Assembly (NCBI GenBank): GCA_938084585.1
Contig: CALKFF010000013.1
Span: 1 to 46,759, forward strand
Direction of reading: 5' to 3'
DNA: 46,759 bases
DNA from: an uncultured Flavobacteriales bacterium
Lineage (GTDB): Bacteria; Bacteroidota; Bacteroidia; Flavobacteriales_D; Sanyastnellaceae
Below are positions 17,119 through 26,800 of the stretch, in pieces (the first letter of the stretch is position 1; each line of letters begins with the position of its first letter). A program made the position numbers and the translations under genes. The notes under the pieces are model-generated. The model was not told the origin of the DNA and ran no database searches. It worked only from the letters and a program-made list of their open reading frames with translations.

Positions 17119-17958
17119 TCAGCCCAGGATGAACGGGGCGTTTCTGGCCCCGTGACCGGCGGGCACATCCCACTCCACGGGACAGTTCGCAGGGCCAAGG
17201 TGCGAAGCCAAAATTTCCTCCGCCGTCTTCCCGAAAGGGTTGTCGATCGATTGTCCGTGGGCGACGGTGTTGTCCCGCATGTCGGTGAACGACCCCACCA
17301 TCACCCCGGCCACCTGCCCCCACACCCCCGCTTGCGTGAACGCCACGAGCATGCGGTCGAGGTGGTAGAGGTATTCGTCCAGGTCTTCTAGAAGCAACCA
17401 TTTGCCCTCCAGCGGCGGCATGTGGGGCGTGCCCAACATGGAATAGAGCACCGAGAGGTTGCCCCCCACGACCGCGCGGTCGAGTTGGTCCAACGTGGGC
17501 TCGCCGGTCTTCAGCACCTCCACAAGCGCGGCGCCGTCGTCGTCGTCGGTCGACGCCCACGTCGACGCCACCGGCCCATGCAAGGAAGCCACCCCGGCTT
17601 GGTTGGCCCACCCGTGAAGGGCCGTCACGTCTGAGAACCCGACGATCCAAGTTGGGTTGTCCTTCAAGGTTTGGGCGTTCAGGAGCGGCAGCAAGCGCGT
17701 GCACCCGTACCCTCCTCGAAGGGCCCACACTGCCCCGATTTCGGGGTCCGCAAACGCCGCGTTCAAGGCCGCCGCCCGATGGGCGTCGGTGCCGCCGAAT
17801 TGTCCATGGGGTTGGTTGGTGTCGGGGTGCAGCACAGGGTCAAATCCCCAGCTTCTCACCGCCGCCGATGCGGCGTCGACCACCTCCTGCGACGCGTGGC
17901 GCGCAGGGGTCACCAGGGCGACTTTGGCCCCGGGCTTCAAAGGCGGAGGTGTCCTCAG
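17119..17958 (-). CDS. S66-family (LD-carboxypeptidase/MccF-like) peptidase, non-ATG start
   Basis: About 279 residues. The opening [18 protein letters not shown] is typical of S66 proteins. The nucleophile Ser lies in [11 protein letters not shown], and the Glu and His of the triad in LLLEDLDE and [12 protein letters not shown]. These enzymes cut the L,D-bond of murein tetrapeptides during cell-wall recycling, or hydrolyse amides such as microcin C derivatives. No ATG or GTG lies before the conserved PPPL. The likely start is a CTG at 17958 that overlaps the stop of the 63-residue gene (CTGA); a TTG at 17940 would cut off PPPL. Translation therefore probably depends on coupling to the upstream gene. 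Confidence 0.85.
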   Translation of the reverse strand: MRTPPPLKPGAKVALVTPARHASQEVVDAASAAVRSWGFDPVLHPDTNQPHGQFGGTDAHRAAALNAAFADPEIGAVWALRGGYGCTRLLPLLNAQTLKDNPTWIVGFSDVTALHGWANQAGVASLHGPVASTWASTDDDDGAALVEVLKTGEPTLDQLDRAVVGGNLSVLYSMLGTPHMPPLEGKWLLLEDLDEYLYHLDRMLVAFTQAGVWGQVAGVMVGSFTDMRDNTVAHGQSIDNPFGKTAEEILASHLGPANCPVEWDVPAGHGARNAPFILG

Positions 17959-18146
17959 AGGACCCGGCCCTTTTGGGGACGGAGCGCCGCTTCCGCGGCG
18001 GTCTTGGCGCCATTCGCGAAGTTGTGCTCGCGCTTGCCCCAGATTTTCTTCTGGAAGTAGGCCTCCAAAATTTCTCGCTTGTCGGCCACGCCTTGCAAGG
18101 TCACTTCCTTCGCCACGGCCTCGGTCTTCTCTGCAGTTGCTTTCAT
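17955..18146 (-). CDS. Small hypothetical protein (63 aa)
   Basis: The gene starts at an ATG 3 bases after AACTTTTG, close to the TAnnTTTG box seen before other genes here, and ends overlapping the S66 peptidase. The product is rich in Ala, Lys and Glu, predicted mostly helical, with no signal peptide, Cys or membrane segment (VADKREILEAYFQKKIWGKR in the middle). I do not recognise it. Its first-gene position with its own promoter and its 4-base overlap make it likely to be expressed. It could serve mainly to couple translation to the peptidase, or have its own role. Confidence 0.6.
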   Translation of the reverse strand: MKATAEKTEAVAKEVTLQGVADKREILEAYFQKKIWGKREHNFANGAKTAAEAALRPQKGRVL

Positions 18147-18320
18147 GTCCAAAAGTTTGGTCCGACCACGTCGGTTCTTCCAAAGAAACGTGGGCCTCCT
18201 CGAATGTCGCAATCCCCCCAACCTGCAGTTCTCCACATTCGAAATCGGTGGAACTGGGGAAAACGCCTTTCCGCAGGCGTGTCCATTGGACGCGATGCGG
18301 CATTCAATCGAGGTCAGGAT

Positions 18321-18328
18321 TACTTTTG
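18321..18328 (+). promoter_or_regulatory. Candidate -7 box (TACTTTTG) for metG
   Basis: TACTTTTG is an exact match to TAnnTTTG, 5 bases before the metG ATG at 18334. The predicted transcription start is within a base of the ATG. This 187-base region (18147-18333) separates divergent genes and contains nothing else that I can assign. Confidence 0.55.
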
Positions 18329-18333
18329 TCCCC

Positions 18334-20409
18334 ATGTCGAAAAGCGCCCCCAAGCGGAGGATGATCACCTCCGCCCTGCCCTACGCCAATGGCCCAATTC
18401 ACCTGGGACACATTGCCGGTGCGTACCTCCCTGCGGACATCCACGTCCGGCACCTGCGCAGCACGGGCGAGGACGTGCTTTGGATTTGTGGGAGCGATGA
18501 ACACGGTGCAGCGATCACGCTTCGTGCAAAAAAAGAGGGCATCCCGCCCCGGGAGATTGTGGATTTGTACCACGAAGAGATGCAAAAGGCCTTCACCGGG
18601 TTGGACATCAGCTTCGACCACTACAGCCGCACCTCGTCCCCCAAGCACCATCAAGTTGCCCAGGAATTCTTCCTGAACCTCATGGAGAAGGGCGGCTTTG
18701 AGGTGAAAACGGAGGAGCAGTTCTTCGACGAGAAGGCCCAGCAGTTCTTGGCGGACCGTTACATCCAAGGCACGTGTCCCTCATGTGGGCACGACGGGGC
18801 CTACGGGGACCAATGCGAAAAATGCGGAAAGACCCTCAGCCCCACCGAGCTCGTCAACCCCAAGTCGACGTTGAGCGGCTCCACCCCTGTGTTGAAGCCC
18901 ACCACCCTGTGGTACTTGCCCATGGGACGGCACGAGTCTTGGCTGAGGGAGTACATCGTCGAGGGCAAGCTGGACGGACAACCACACCACGACCCCAAAA
19001 CGTGGAAAGCCCACGTGTTGGGCCAGTGCCGGTCCTGGATTGAAGGCGGGCTGGAAAGCCGCGCCATGACGCGAGACTTGGATTGGGGGGTGCCCGTGCC
19101 TGTGGAAGGCGCCGAGGGCAAGGTGCTTTACGTGTGGCTCGACGCGCCCATCGGATACATCACCGCCACCATGGAGTGGTGTGAAGCCCATGGGCAAGAC
19201 TGGAAGGATTGGTGGCAGGACCCCAACGCGGAACTCCTGCATTTCATTGGCAAAGACAACATTGTCTTCCACTGCATCATCTTCCCGATTTTGCTCAAAG
19301 AGCACGGCGGGTACAACCTGCCCACCAACGTGCCCGCCAACGAATTCATGAACCTGGAGGGCGACAAGATCAGCACGTCGCGCAATTGGGCGGTGTGGGT
19401 CACCGAATACCTCGAGGACTTCCCCGAGGGCAGCGACGCCATGCGTTACGTCTTGACGGCGATCATGCCGGAACAAAAGGACAGCGAGTTCACCTGGAGC
19501 GATTTCCGAGACAAGGTGAACAACGAATTGGCCGACGTGCTCGGCAACTTCGTGAACCGCGTCCTCGTGTTGACCAAGAAGTACTATGGAGGAGAAGTCC
19601 CCACGGCACCTGCCCAGGAAGACTTGACCGACACGGACCGGGCGCTGCTCGAGGCCCTGGCCGCCGCGCCTGGCAAAATTGGCGGGCTCATCCAGCGTCA
19701 CCGCTACAAGGAAGCCCAGCTCGAGGCGATGAACGTGGCACGCTTGGGGAACAAATACCTGACCGAGCAAGAGCCCTGGAAACTGCAGAAAACCGACCCT
19801 GAACGGACGGCCACGATCATGCACCTGACCTGCCAGGTGGTGGGAAACTGCGCCGTCTTGCTGGAACCCTTCTTGCCCCAAACTGCGGCCAAACTCGCTG
19901 CGGCGTTTGGCTTGACGGACGGACGCTGGGCCGACGCCCAACCGGACATGGTTCAGGCGGGGACCACCCTGGGGGAGCTGCCCATCTTGTTTGCCAAAAT
20001 CGACGACGACACCGTGGCCGCCCAGGTCGCCAAGCTTGGCCAAAAGGGGGGCGACACAACCCGAGAGATCATGCCTGCAAAAGACGAAATCACCTTCGAC
20101 GACTTCACCAAACTCGACCTGCGGGTCGGCACCGTTCTGGAATGCGAAAAGGTGCCCAAAGCCGACAAGCTGTTGAAGTTGACAGTCGACACAGGCCTTG
20201 ACACACGCACGGTGGTGAGCGGCATCGCGGAGCATTTCAAACCCGAAGACGTGGTCGGTCGTCAGGTGACCTTGCTGGTCAATTTGGCCCCACGCAAGTT
20301 GCGCGGCATTGAGAGCCAGGGCATGGTGCTCATGGCCAGCACGGATGATGGCGGGTTGCGGTTTGTGAGCCCAGAAGAAGGGGTCCAGCCTGGGGACGTC
20401 ATCAGCTGA
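18334..20409 (+). CDS. metG: Methionyl-tRNA synthetase
   Basis: 691 residues from the ATG at 18334; an upstream frame to 18079 is open but carries no family sequence. The HIGH motif is at 21-27 (PIHLGHI). The zinc-binding insert starts at Cys148 (CPSC ... CEKCG). The KMSKS equivalent is KISTS at 345-349, a usual variant in this phylum. The C-terminal ~105 residues form an EMAPII/Trbp111 tRNA-binding domain (FTKLDLRVGTV, NLAPRKLRGIESQGM). It charges tRNA-Met in the cytosol and is essential. The nitroreductase gene follows 46 bases downstream. Confidence 0.97.
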   Translation: MSKSAPKRRMITSALPYANGPIHLGHIAGAYLPADIHVRHLRSTGEDVLWICGSDEHGAAITLRAKKEGIPPREIVDLYHEEMQKAFTGLDISFDHYSRTSSPKHHQVAQEFFLNLMEKGGFEVKTEEQFFDEKAQQFLADRYIQGTCPSCGHDGAYGDQCEKCGKTLSPTELVNPKSTLSGSTPVLKPTTLWYLPMGRHESWLREYIVEGKLDGQPHHDPKTWKAHVLGQCRSWIEGGLESRAMTRDLDWGVPVPVEGAEGKVLYVWLDAPIGYITATMEWCEAHGQDWKDWWQDPNAELLHFIGKDNIVFHCIIFPILLKEHGGYNLPTNVPANEFMNLEGDKISTSRNWAVWVTEYLEDFPEGSDAMRYVLTAIMPEQKDSEFTWSDFRDKVNNELADVLGNFVNRVLVLTKKYYGGEVPTAPAQEDLTDTDRALLEALAAAPGKIGGLIQRHRYKEAQLEAMNVARLGNKYLTEQEPWKLQKTDPERTATIMHLTCQVVGNCAVLLEPFLPQTAAKLAAAFGLTDGRWADAQPDMVQAGTTLGELPILFAKIDDDTVAAQVAKLGQKGGDTTREIMPAKDEITFDDFTKLDLRVGTVLECEKVPKADKLLKLTVDTGLDTRTVVSGIAEHFKPEDVVGRQVTLLVNLAPRKLRGIESQGMVLMASTDDGGLRFVSPEEGVQPGDVIS

Positions 20410-20455
20410 ACTGCCCAGCGCAGAACAACCCTGGCCAACGCTTGTTGAGACTGGC

Positions 20456-20992
20456 ATGAACGTCCTCGACCTCGCCCAACGCCGTCACAGCCCCCGTGCG
20501 TTTTCTGGCCAAGCTTTGGCTTGGGAAGACCTCGCTCCAGCTTTTGAAGCCGCCCGTTTGAGCAGCAGCTCGTACAACAACCAACCTTGGCGGTTCGTGG
20601 TGGGCCTGAAAGGGGAAGCGGGCTTCGACGCGCTCTTGGACACCGCCGTGGAAGCCAACCGCACCTGGATGAAAGACGCCGGGGCCATTGTGGGCGTCGT
20701 CGCCTCAGGGGTCCTCGAGAAAACGGGCGAGCCTGACCACGCGGCGATGTACGGCGTGGGCATGGCGGTCAACGCCATGGAGTTCACCTTCGTGGAGCAA
20801 GGGCTGACCAGCATGCAGGCCGGAGGGTTTGACCGAAAGGCCTTCGGCGAATTGGCAGGATTGCCAGCCCATCACACCCCCATCGCGTTGTTGGCGGTGG
20901 GACACGCCCCAGAAGGGCACACGCCAAATCCCAAGGTCCGCAAGGACCTGCACGACATCGTGTTCAAAGTCGGGGAGCGCATCCCCGGATGA
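20456..20992 (+). CDS. Nitroreductase-family FMN oxidoreductase
   Basis: 178 residues, slightly short for the family. The FMN-binding start is RRHSPRAFS near residue 9, and SSSSYNNQPWRFVV at 36-49 is the usual phosphate and flavin contact region. A dimer-type helix with GMAVNAMEFTFVEQGL follows, then PIALLAVGHAPE near the C-terminus. Such enzymes reduce nitro compounds, quinones or other acceptors with NAD(P)H. It lies on the metG strand and may be read from the same transcript. The substrate is not indicated. Confidence 0.88.
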   Translation: MNVLDLAQRRHSPRAFSGQALAWEDLAPAFEAARLSSSSYNNQPWRFVVGLKGEAGFDALLDTAVEANRTWMKDAGAIVGVVASGVLEKTGEPDHAAMYGVGMAVNAMEFTFVEQGLTSMQAGGFDRKAFGELAGLPAHHTPIALLAVGHAPEGHTPNPKVRKDLHDIVFKVGERIPG

Positions 20993-21002
20993 CCGCTTCG
21001 CC

Positions 21003-21989
21003 TCAGTGACGGACCACGAGCGGGGCGCGGAATTGCAATCCCTCGTTCTGCCGGCCACGCGCCACAAGCACGTATTGACCTGACGCCAACCCCTGGACGT
21101 CCAGCACTTGTGTGCCGCCGTTCAAGGCCCACGCCTTCACCACACGGCCATCGACCGCGGTGGCTTCCAGCGTGGTTCCCGCCACTTCGTGAAGCATGCT
21201 TTCTGGGAACACCACCGTGACGCGGTCATCCGCTGGGGAAGGGAACGCCTCGAAGGCCACGCTCTCGGGCAACTCGGCCACCGCATCCACCGGGGGGTAC
21301 ATGCACCCGTCGGCGCTGAACGACAAAGGTTCGTAGTTCAGGGCCTCAGGATCGTTGCAGGCCGTCAAAATGGGGAGTGCCTCGCGGAATTCGTTTTGGT
21401 TGTCGAAGTCCGGGAAGAGCTGGACCTGAATTTGGCCTGAAATCTCTCCTGCCGTGGTCAATTGCGCCACCAAAATCCGCTGGTCTTCGCCTGAGAACGC
21501 CTCCTCGCTGTTGGGGGTGGGCAGGACGAACCACGCGCAGCCGACGTTGGACTCCACGGCCACGTTGTCGCCGTTTTCAAAGACCTCGAAAGCGTCGTAC
21601 TCCGGATCGGCCAACTCGACCACGTCCACCGTCGCGGTGTTGTCTTCTGCGCCAATGGTGAACCAGCTGTCGTACGCGAACTCAGGAAACGCGTCGAAGA
21701 ACGCCGGGTTCACGTCGGTCGCCAAGGCCGTGGTGGCCAGGTCGTGCTGGAACCATGCGGGCTCGGACGTGCTGCTGAGGTACATGGGGTTTTGGTCGTC
21801 GCCGGAGCAGCTCACCAAGAAATCGTTGTCCCCCAGCGTGTAGAGGTACAACCGGTAGGTGGTCATGCCTGCCAATTCACCTTCGGTGTGTTCCACTTCA
21901 GGAACGAGGCCGAGCCATGGGGTTTCTTGGGCGAACAGGTTGCTTGTCAGCACGAGGGCCAAAGCGGCAAAGAGGCAACGAAAAGTCAT
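21003..21989 (-). CDS. Secreted T9SS protein with calcium-site-like motif
   Basis: 328 residues from the ATG at 21989. A signal peptide covers ~5-20 (ending LFAQ). The body is acidic and beta-rich (GDNDFLVSCSGDD). The motif TACNDPEALNYEP ... DGCMYP at about 215-240 is a single copy of the unit often written GCTDPxAxNYNPxAxxDDGSCxYP, repeated in secreted proteins of marine Bacteroidota. The last ~80 residues (FPSPADDRVTV to the RAPLVVRH end) fit a type A T9SS sorting domain. A TACCTTTC box lies ~17 bases upstream of the start. The function is unknown; it is likely surface-attached or released. Confidence 0.82.
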   Translation of the reverse strand: MTFRCLFAALALVLTSNLFAQETPWLGLVPEVEHTEGELAGMTTYRLYLYTLGDNDFLVSCSGDDQNPMYLSSTSEPAWFQHDLATTALATDVNPAFFDAFPEFAYDSWFTIGAEDNTATVDVVELADPEYDAFEVFENGDNVAVESNVGCAWFVLPTPNSEEAFSGEDQRILVAQLTTAGEISGQIQVQLFPDFDNQNEFREALPILTACNDPEALNYEPLSFSADGCMYPPVDAVAELPESVAFEAFPSPADDRVTVVFPESMLHEVAGTTLEATAVDGRVVKAWALNGGTQVLDVQGLASGQYVLVARGRQNEGLQFRAPLVVRH

Positions 21990-22024
21990 GTCAGCAGTGT
22001 TTGGTCGAAAGGTAGGCACAAAGA

Positions 22025-22048
22025 AAGCCCCGCCGTGAGGCAGGGCTT
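22025..22048 (-). terminator. Intrinsic terminator of the beta-barrel protein gene
   Basis: Read on the minus strand, AAGCCCTGCC, loop TCAC and GGCGGGGCTT pair over 10 positions with one G-T pair, followed by TTTCTTT. It lies 6 bases past the stop at 22054. Confidence 0.85.
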
Positions 22049-22053
22049 GAGAT

Positions 22054-22611
22054 TCACCAGCCGAAGCCGAGGTTCACGCCGAAGCGCACCCCAACGTTGT
22101 CGTCGTTGATGAAGCTTCCGCCTGATGCGTTGCCAGACGTGTCAACGGTCTTGTATTGGGGTCCGAGAAAAAAGTCCACGGCGTACCCGTCGGACAAGCG
22201 TTGAAATCCGAGCAACAGTGCCCCGCCGACAGCGGTGCGATCGCCCACCTCATCGCCATCTCCATCGACGACTTTCGTCGCACGGTATCGGCCAGCCAAA
22301 GCCAAGTAGAACCCTTCGCACGCCGATGCGCCAGGGTACCAACGTCCTTCAGGAATGGCGATGAACCCTGACCGTTGTCCCAACACCGAGTTGGATGAAC
22401 CATCCTCAATTTCCAACGAGCCGCCCATGAACCCGGCAGACAACTGCACACTGAAGTTGTCGTTGAGCCCGTGCTCGTAGCCGAGTTGGTACTGCGATGC
22501 AAACAGGCCAAGAGGGTTGGTTTTGGCCACATGCGTCACTTGCTGGGCGGAAGTCACAGACGCTGCAGCCCAAGTCAATGCGGCCACCGCCGCGGTTTTC
22601 CATGAAATCAT
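22054..22611 (-). CDS. Small outer-membrane beta-barrel protein (DUF3575-like)
   Basis: 185 residues with a signal peptide (about 6-22, ending TSAQQ). The rest alternates hydrophobic residues in amphipathic strands (YQLGYEHGL, FSVQLSAGFMGG, FYLALAGRYR, GVRFGVNLGFGW) and ends in an aromatic Trp. This is the pattern of 8-stranded barrels; NPLGLFASQYQLGYEH resembles DUF3575 proteins. Location: outer membrane. Function unknown. It has its own strong terminator. The 102 bases between this start and asd show no gene. Confidence 0.8.
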   Translation of the reverse strand: MISWKTAAVAALTWAAASVTSAQQVTHVAKTNPLGLFASQYQLGYEHGLNDNFSVQLSAGFMGGSLEIEDGSSNSVLGQRSGFIAIPEGRWYPGASACEGFYLALAGRYRATKVVDGDGDEVGDRTAVGGALLLGFQRLSDGYAVDFFLGPQYKTVDTSGNASGGSFINDDNVGVRFGVNLGFGW

Positions 22612-22713
22612 GATGTGGTGTTTTTAAGTCTTCTCAAGAACGTCTCCATACACCTTGACTGGGCCACGCCGCGCCTTGACTTGTGCTCATCGACCTGTTC
22701 AAGACGCGGAGTC

Positions 22714-23727
22714 TCAACCCCAGCGCCCTGCCTTGACCAACATTTCGGCGATTTGGACGGTGTTGGTGGCGGCCCCTTTTCGCAGGTTGTCTGCGACCAC
22801 CCAAAAATGGATGCCCCGGGCATGGGTCAAGTCCTTTCGCAACCTGCCCACGAACACCTCGTCCTCCCCTTGGGCATGGCGGGGCATGGGGTAGTCGTTG
22901 CTATGTGGGGCGTCTTGCACGACGACGCCTGGGAACGCCGACCACGCAGCGCGCACCTCGTCCAAATCCACGTCGCGCGCCAATTCCAAATACACCGACT
23001 CGCTGTGGCCACCAAAGACGGGCACCCGCACCGCGGTGCACGACAAGCCGATGGACGAATCGCCCAGGATTTTTTTGGTCTCCTGGTGCACCTTCATTTC
23101 CTCCTTCGAGTAGCCGTTGTCCAAGAAGACGTCGCAATGCGGCAGGCAATTTTGGTCGATGGCGTGCGGATACACACGCTCCGGGTCCAAGCCCGCACGC
23201 TCCCCGTTCAGCTGATCCACGGCCGCTTGGCCCGTGCCCGTGACACTTTGGTACGTGCTCACCACGCCACGTTCAATGCCCCACTTGTCGTGGATTGGCT
23301 TGAGGCACATCACCAATTGCATGGTTGTGCAGTTGGGGTTGGCCAAAATCAAATCCTCCGCCCCCACCACGTCTCCGTTGACTTCCGGCACCACCAATTT
23401 GTGGTCGTCGGACATGCGCCAAGCGCTGCTGTTGTCCACCACCGTGGTTCCCGCCTCCGCAAACCTCGGCGCCCATTCCAAACTCAGCGCCCCACCAGCT
23501 GAAAACAACGCCACGTGGGGCTTTTGGGCCAGGGCCGTGTCCAAGTCGACCACCTCAATGTGCTCCCCTGAAAATTCCACCTTCTTCCCCACCGACCGGG
23601 CCGACGCGACTGGAATCAAGGTGCCCACCGGGAAAGCACGCTTCTCCAACACCTTCAACATGGTTCGGCCCACCATGCCTGTGGCGCCCACGACAGCCAC
23701 GCGGAGTTGAGGAAGGTTGTTGCTCAT
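22714..23727 (-). CDS. asd: Aspartate-semialdehyde dehydrogenase
   Basis: 337 residues from the ATG at 23727; a longer frame to 23877 overlaps the divergent gene and adds no family sequence. The NADP-binding motif is VVGATGMVG at 12-20. The catalytic Cys is Cys133 in ANPNCTT, and the catalytic His lies in VPVFGGHSES. It reduces aspartyl phosphate to aspartate semialdehyde, the branch point to lysine/diaminopimelate, threonine and methionine. It stands alone on this strand, divergent from the lamin-tail gene with 88 bases between starts. Confidence 0.96.
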   Translation of the reverse strand: MSNNLPQLRVAVVGATGMVGRTMLKVLEKRAFPVGTLIPVASARSVGKKVEFSGEHIEVVDLDTALAQKPHVALFSAGGALSLEWAPRFAEAGTTVVDNSSAWRMSDDHKLVVPEVNGDVVGAEDLILANPNCTTMQLVMCLKPIHDKWGIERGVVSTYQSVTGTGQAAVDQLNGERAGLDPERVYPHAIDQNCLPHCDVFLDNGYSKEEMKVHQETKKILGDSSIGLSCTAVRVPVFGGHSESVYLELARDVDLDEVRAAWSAFPGVVVQDAPHSNDYPMPRHAQGEDEVFVGRLRKDLTHARGIHFWVVADNLRKGAATNTVQIAEMLVKAGRWG

Positions 23728-23815
23728 GGTTGGGGGGGTGACGAATTTGCGAACGTGCCCGCGCAATTCACCATCGGTGGTGCGGCCACAAGGCGAAATT
23801 AAGAGGTTTGCCGCC

Positions 23816-26800
23816 ATGGAAAAGGGGGAAGGCTGGAGGGTGTTCACGTGGGTGGGGTGGATGACGTTTGCGTTCACTCATGCACAATCCCAAACCCAGA
23901 CGTTCGACTCCCTGCAAGTGGGGGCAACGTGGTGGTGGGGCGACCTGGACCAATGGACACTTGCCGAAGAAGACTCCCTGTGGACCCTGGACGCCACGTC
24001 TGAGGGGCCGCATGTGCTCTGCGGATGCCAACTCGTCGTCTCCGAACAGAGCCTTGTCGCATTGCTATGGCACCAAGGCGTGCATGGGTCCAGCGCCAAC
24101 CGCAGCCAAGTGTTTTTCGGAGCGCCGGAAGGCGACAATGCCTTGGAGTCCGCCCGCCAGTGGGCACTCATGGCCTTGGGAGACTCCTTGACCTCGGGGG
24201 TGCATTTGTCCGCCGGGGAGTCGGGCAGCTTCGACTCGTTGCGGGTGGAACGCCCCGGGACTCCTCCTTTGGCCTTGGACGGCACGTGTCACGACTGGGG
24301 TACTCCGTTTGAATTGGATGGAATTTGGCGGCCATTTGGCTCCCAAGACGGGGCCTTTCACCTCCAGGACAGCCAAGGACGAAGCTTCCATGTCCTCGAC
24401 CACCCCTTGAATGCGGGGACCGAAGTGATTTGCCTGGGCATCAAGGTGACCCGCACCTCGAGCCATGGGCAGGACTGGGCGTTTGGGTGGCGCCTTCGCC
24501 CTCCCCCTGCAGCTCATGCCCAACTCGAACTTGCCTTGGATGGACCGCAATCTCTCCGAGGGTTGGTTTGCGACGCCTTCGAATTGGACCCGCCTGAAGT
24601 CTTCCTTCATCAAGCGTGGGCGTCCTCCGAGCCTCAGCCTCCTGACGCCATGCCGGCAGTTGATGGGGTGCAGAGCCTGGTGCCTTGGGACCAAGGCGTG
24701 TGTTCCAACACATGGACAGCGACGCTTCCCCAACCGGTGCCCCCAGGCCAGGCTGCCCGTTTCAGTCACTTGGAAGACACGCTTGTGGTGTGGCGAGACG
24801 GCTCAACCCTGTTGGTCCCAGGAGACCTCGCATTCACCGAGATCATGGCCGACCCCACCCCGGCCGTTCATGCCCCCGAGTCCACCTATTTGGAACTGGT
24901 CAACCTCAGTTCACATGCGGTGGATCCGACCGCACTCTGGTTGGAAGACTCCGACGAATTCCACGCGTTGTCTTGGCCAGACGGAGCAGCCGCAAGAACA
25001 GTCCCTCCGGGGGCATGCTGGTTGGTGGTCGACGACGACGAGCCCTGGCCCGTGGGTGACGAGCATCCCATTGTGGTGAAAGCTGCAGGTTGGTCAGGAT
25101 TGCGCGACGACGGAGAATCCGTGGCCATTGTGGGGGCGCAAGGGGAACTTGAACGGGTGACTTTTCACGAGGGATGGTGGGACGGCACGCCCCAAGATGG
25201 GGTGAGCGTGTCGGTGGTGACACCCCAATCATGCGACCATCCTTCCACGTGGAAGCCGGATCCTGAAGGCGCCTCTCCCGGCCGATTGGCGTGGCATGAG
25301 CAAGACACGGCGCGCCGTGAAGTGGACGCGCCCTTCCACCTTTGGGTGGACGACCAACTGCGCCTGCATTTGAAGCCAGACCTTTCGTGGGACACGCGAG
25401 CCACACCGACTGTCCACATTCTGAACGGCTCCATTCAGCAGGCGTTCCAGGCCTTCCCCAACGCCTCAGATGGATGGACGCTCGACAAGATCCGCGTCAA
25501 GCCGGGGTCGAGGCTGCACCTCCATGTGGAAGAAGCAGCTGCATGCCGCCATCCCTGGCGCACCCTGCCTGTGGACACCAACTGGACCGCCCACCGCCCT
25601 GCGCAATCGGGGGACATCCGCATGTCTGAAATCTTGTCGGAACACCATCCCGTGGTGGGCGCGGAATTTGTAGAGTGGCTCAACGTCAGTGGCGACACTT
25701 TGGCGTGGGGAGATGCATGCTGGCCCCCGGACCACACCTTGGTCCAAGCCACATTGCCCAAGTCCCACTTTGCCTCTTGGATTCCGGCGGATTGGTTGGA
25801 CCACCCCGGACTGTGGGAAGTCCAAACCAACCTCCGCCTCACCAATTCAGCAGGCCACGTGGCCTTGCATCGGCCCGACGGCGTTCAGGTGGCTTCGTCG
25901 AGTTACAGCGACTGTGGATTCAGCCGTCCTGAGGATGTTGGCCAGGGCAAAAGCGCAGTGTGGGGAGAATTCGGCTGGCGCACCTCAGATTCCCCTTGGG
26001 GCATGTCGCCGGGATGGCTGGAGCCCTTGGTTGACTCCATCCCGCCCATTGAACCGGTTCAACCACGATGGGGCGTTCAAGACGGGCATTGGTTGATGGT
26101 GTTGCCGTCTGAGACCGAGGAAACGGAGTTGCAAGCGGAGCGCTGGTCGCCCCCGACGGAGTGGGAATTGGATTGGCTCCAAGGACTGAGGATCATGCGG
26201 TCTGTGCATCCACGCGATCCGGGTCTGCCTCCACCCGTTCACCGCAGCCGTCCTGCATGGCGATTCCCAACTGGACTGGGAACTTCCTCGGATCCTTCTT
26301 TGGTTGACGCCAGATGGAGCGAGGTCCTTGCTCACCCCGCAGAGGGCCACGACCCGTTTCTCGAAGTGCATACCCTGGACGAGTCAGGCACCACTGGGTC
26401 GTGGTTTTGGGCTTCGCAAGACTGGCCTGAGGCTGACGATTTCATTCCCGTGTCTGACGTGACCTGGCATGTGAACGCCCAAACACCCGTCTGCTTCGCC
26501 ACCTGTCCAGCCAGGATCCACGCCAGTCACGCGGCATGCCTCCCGGGCAACCTGCCAAGCCTGCACGGGTCGAGGACACTCAGCTTGGTGGCAGGTGGAT
26601 CCTTGGAGGAAGTCACCTCGCCTGACCACAGAAGTGACGATGCCATGGGACGGTCGTGGATGCGTTTGGGCGACACCCCAATTTGGGGACTTGCCCCGAG
26701 GCGGCCTGGGGCCACCCCAGGAACCGCCAACCTCCAGGGCCCTTCAGGCCCGTCCAGCGGCTCGGGGTCACGGCTCTTGTGCCTGACGCCCACCCTGGCC

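Noticed and set aside
15881-17728. A 615-residue frame extending kbl upstream
   Set aside because: The upstream part is the shadow of the S66 peptidase gene; kbl is complete at its normal 398 residues from 17077.
22612-22713. Possible small RNA or gene between asd and the beta-barrel gene
   Set aside because: No good frame, hairpin with T-tract, or promoter box was found in these 102 bases.
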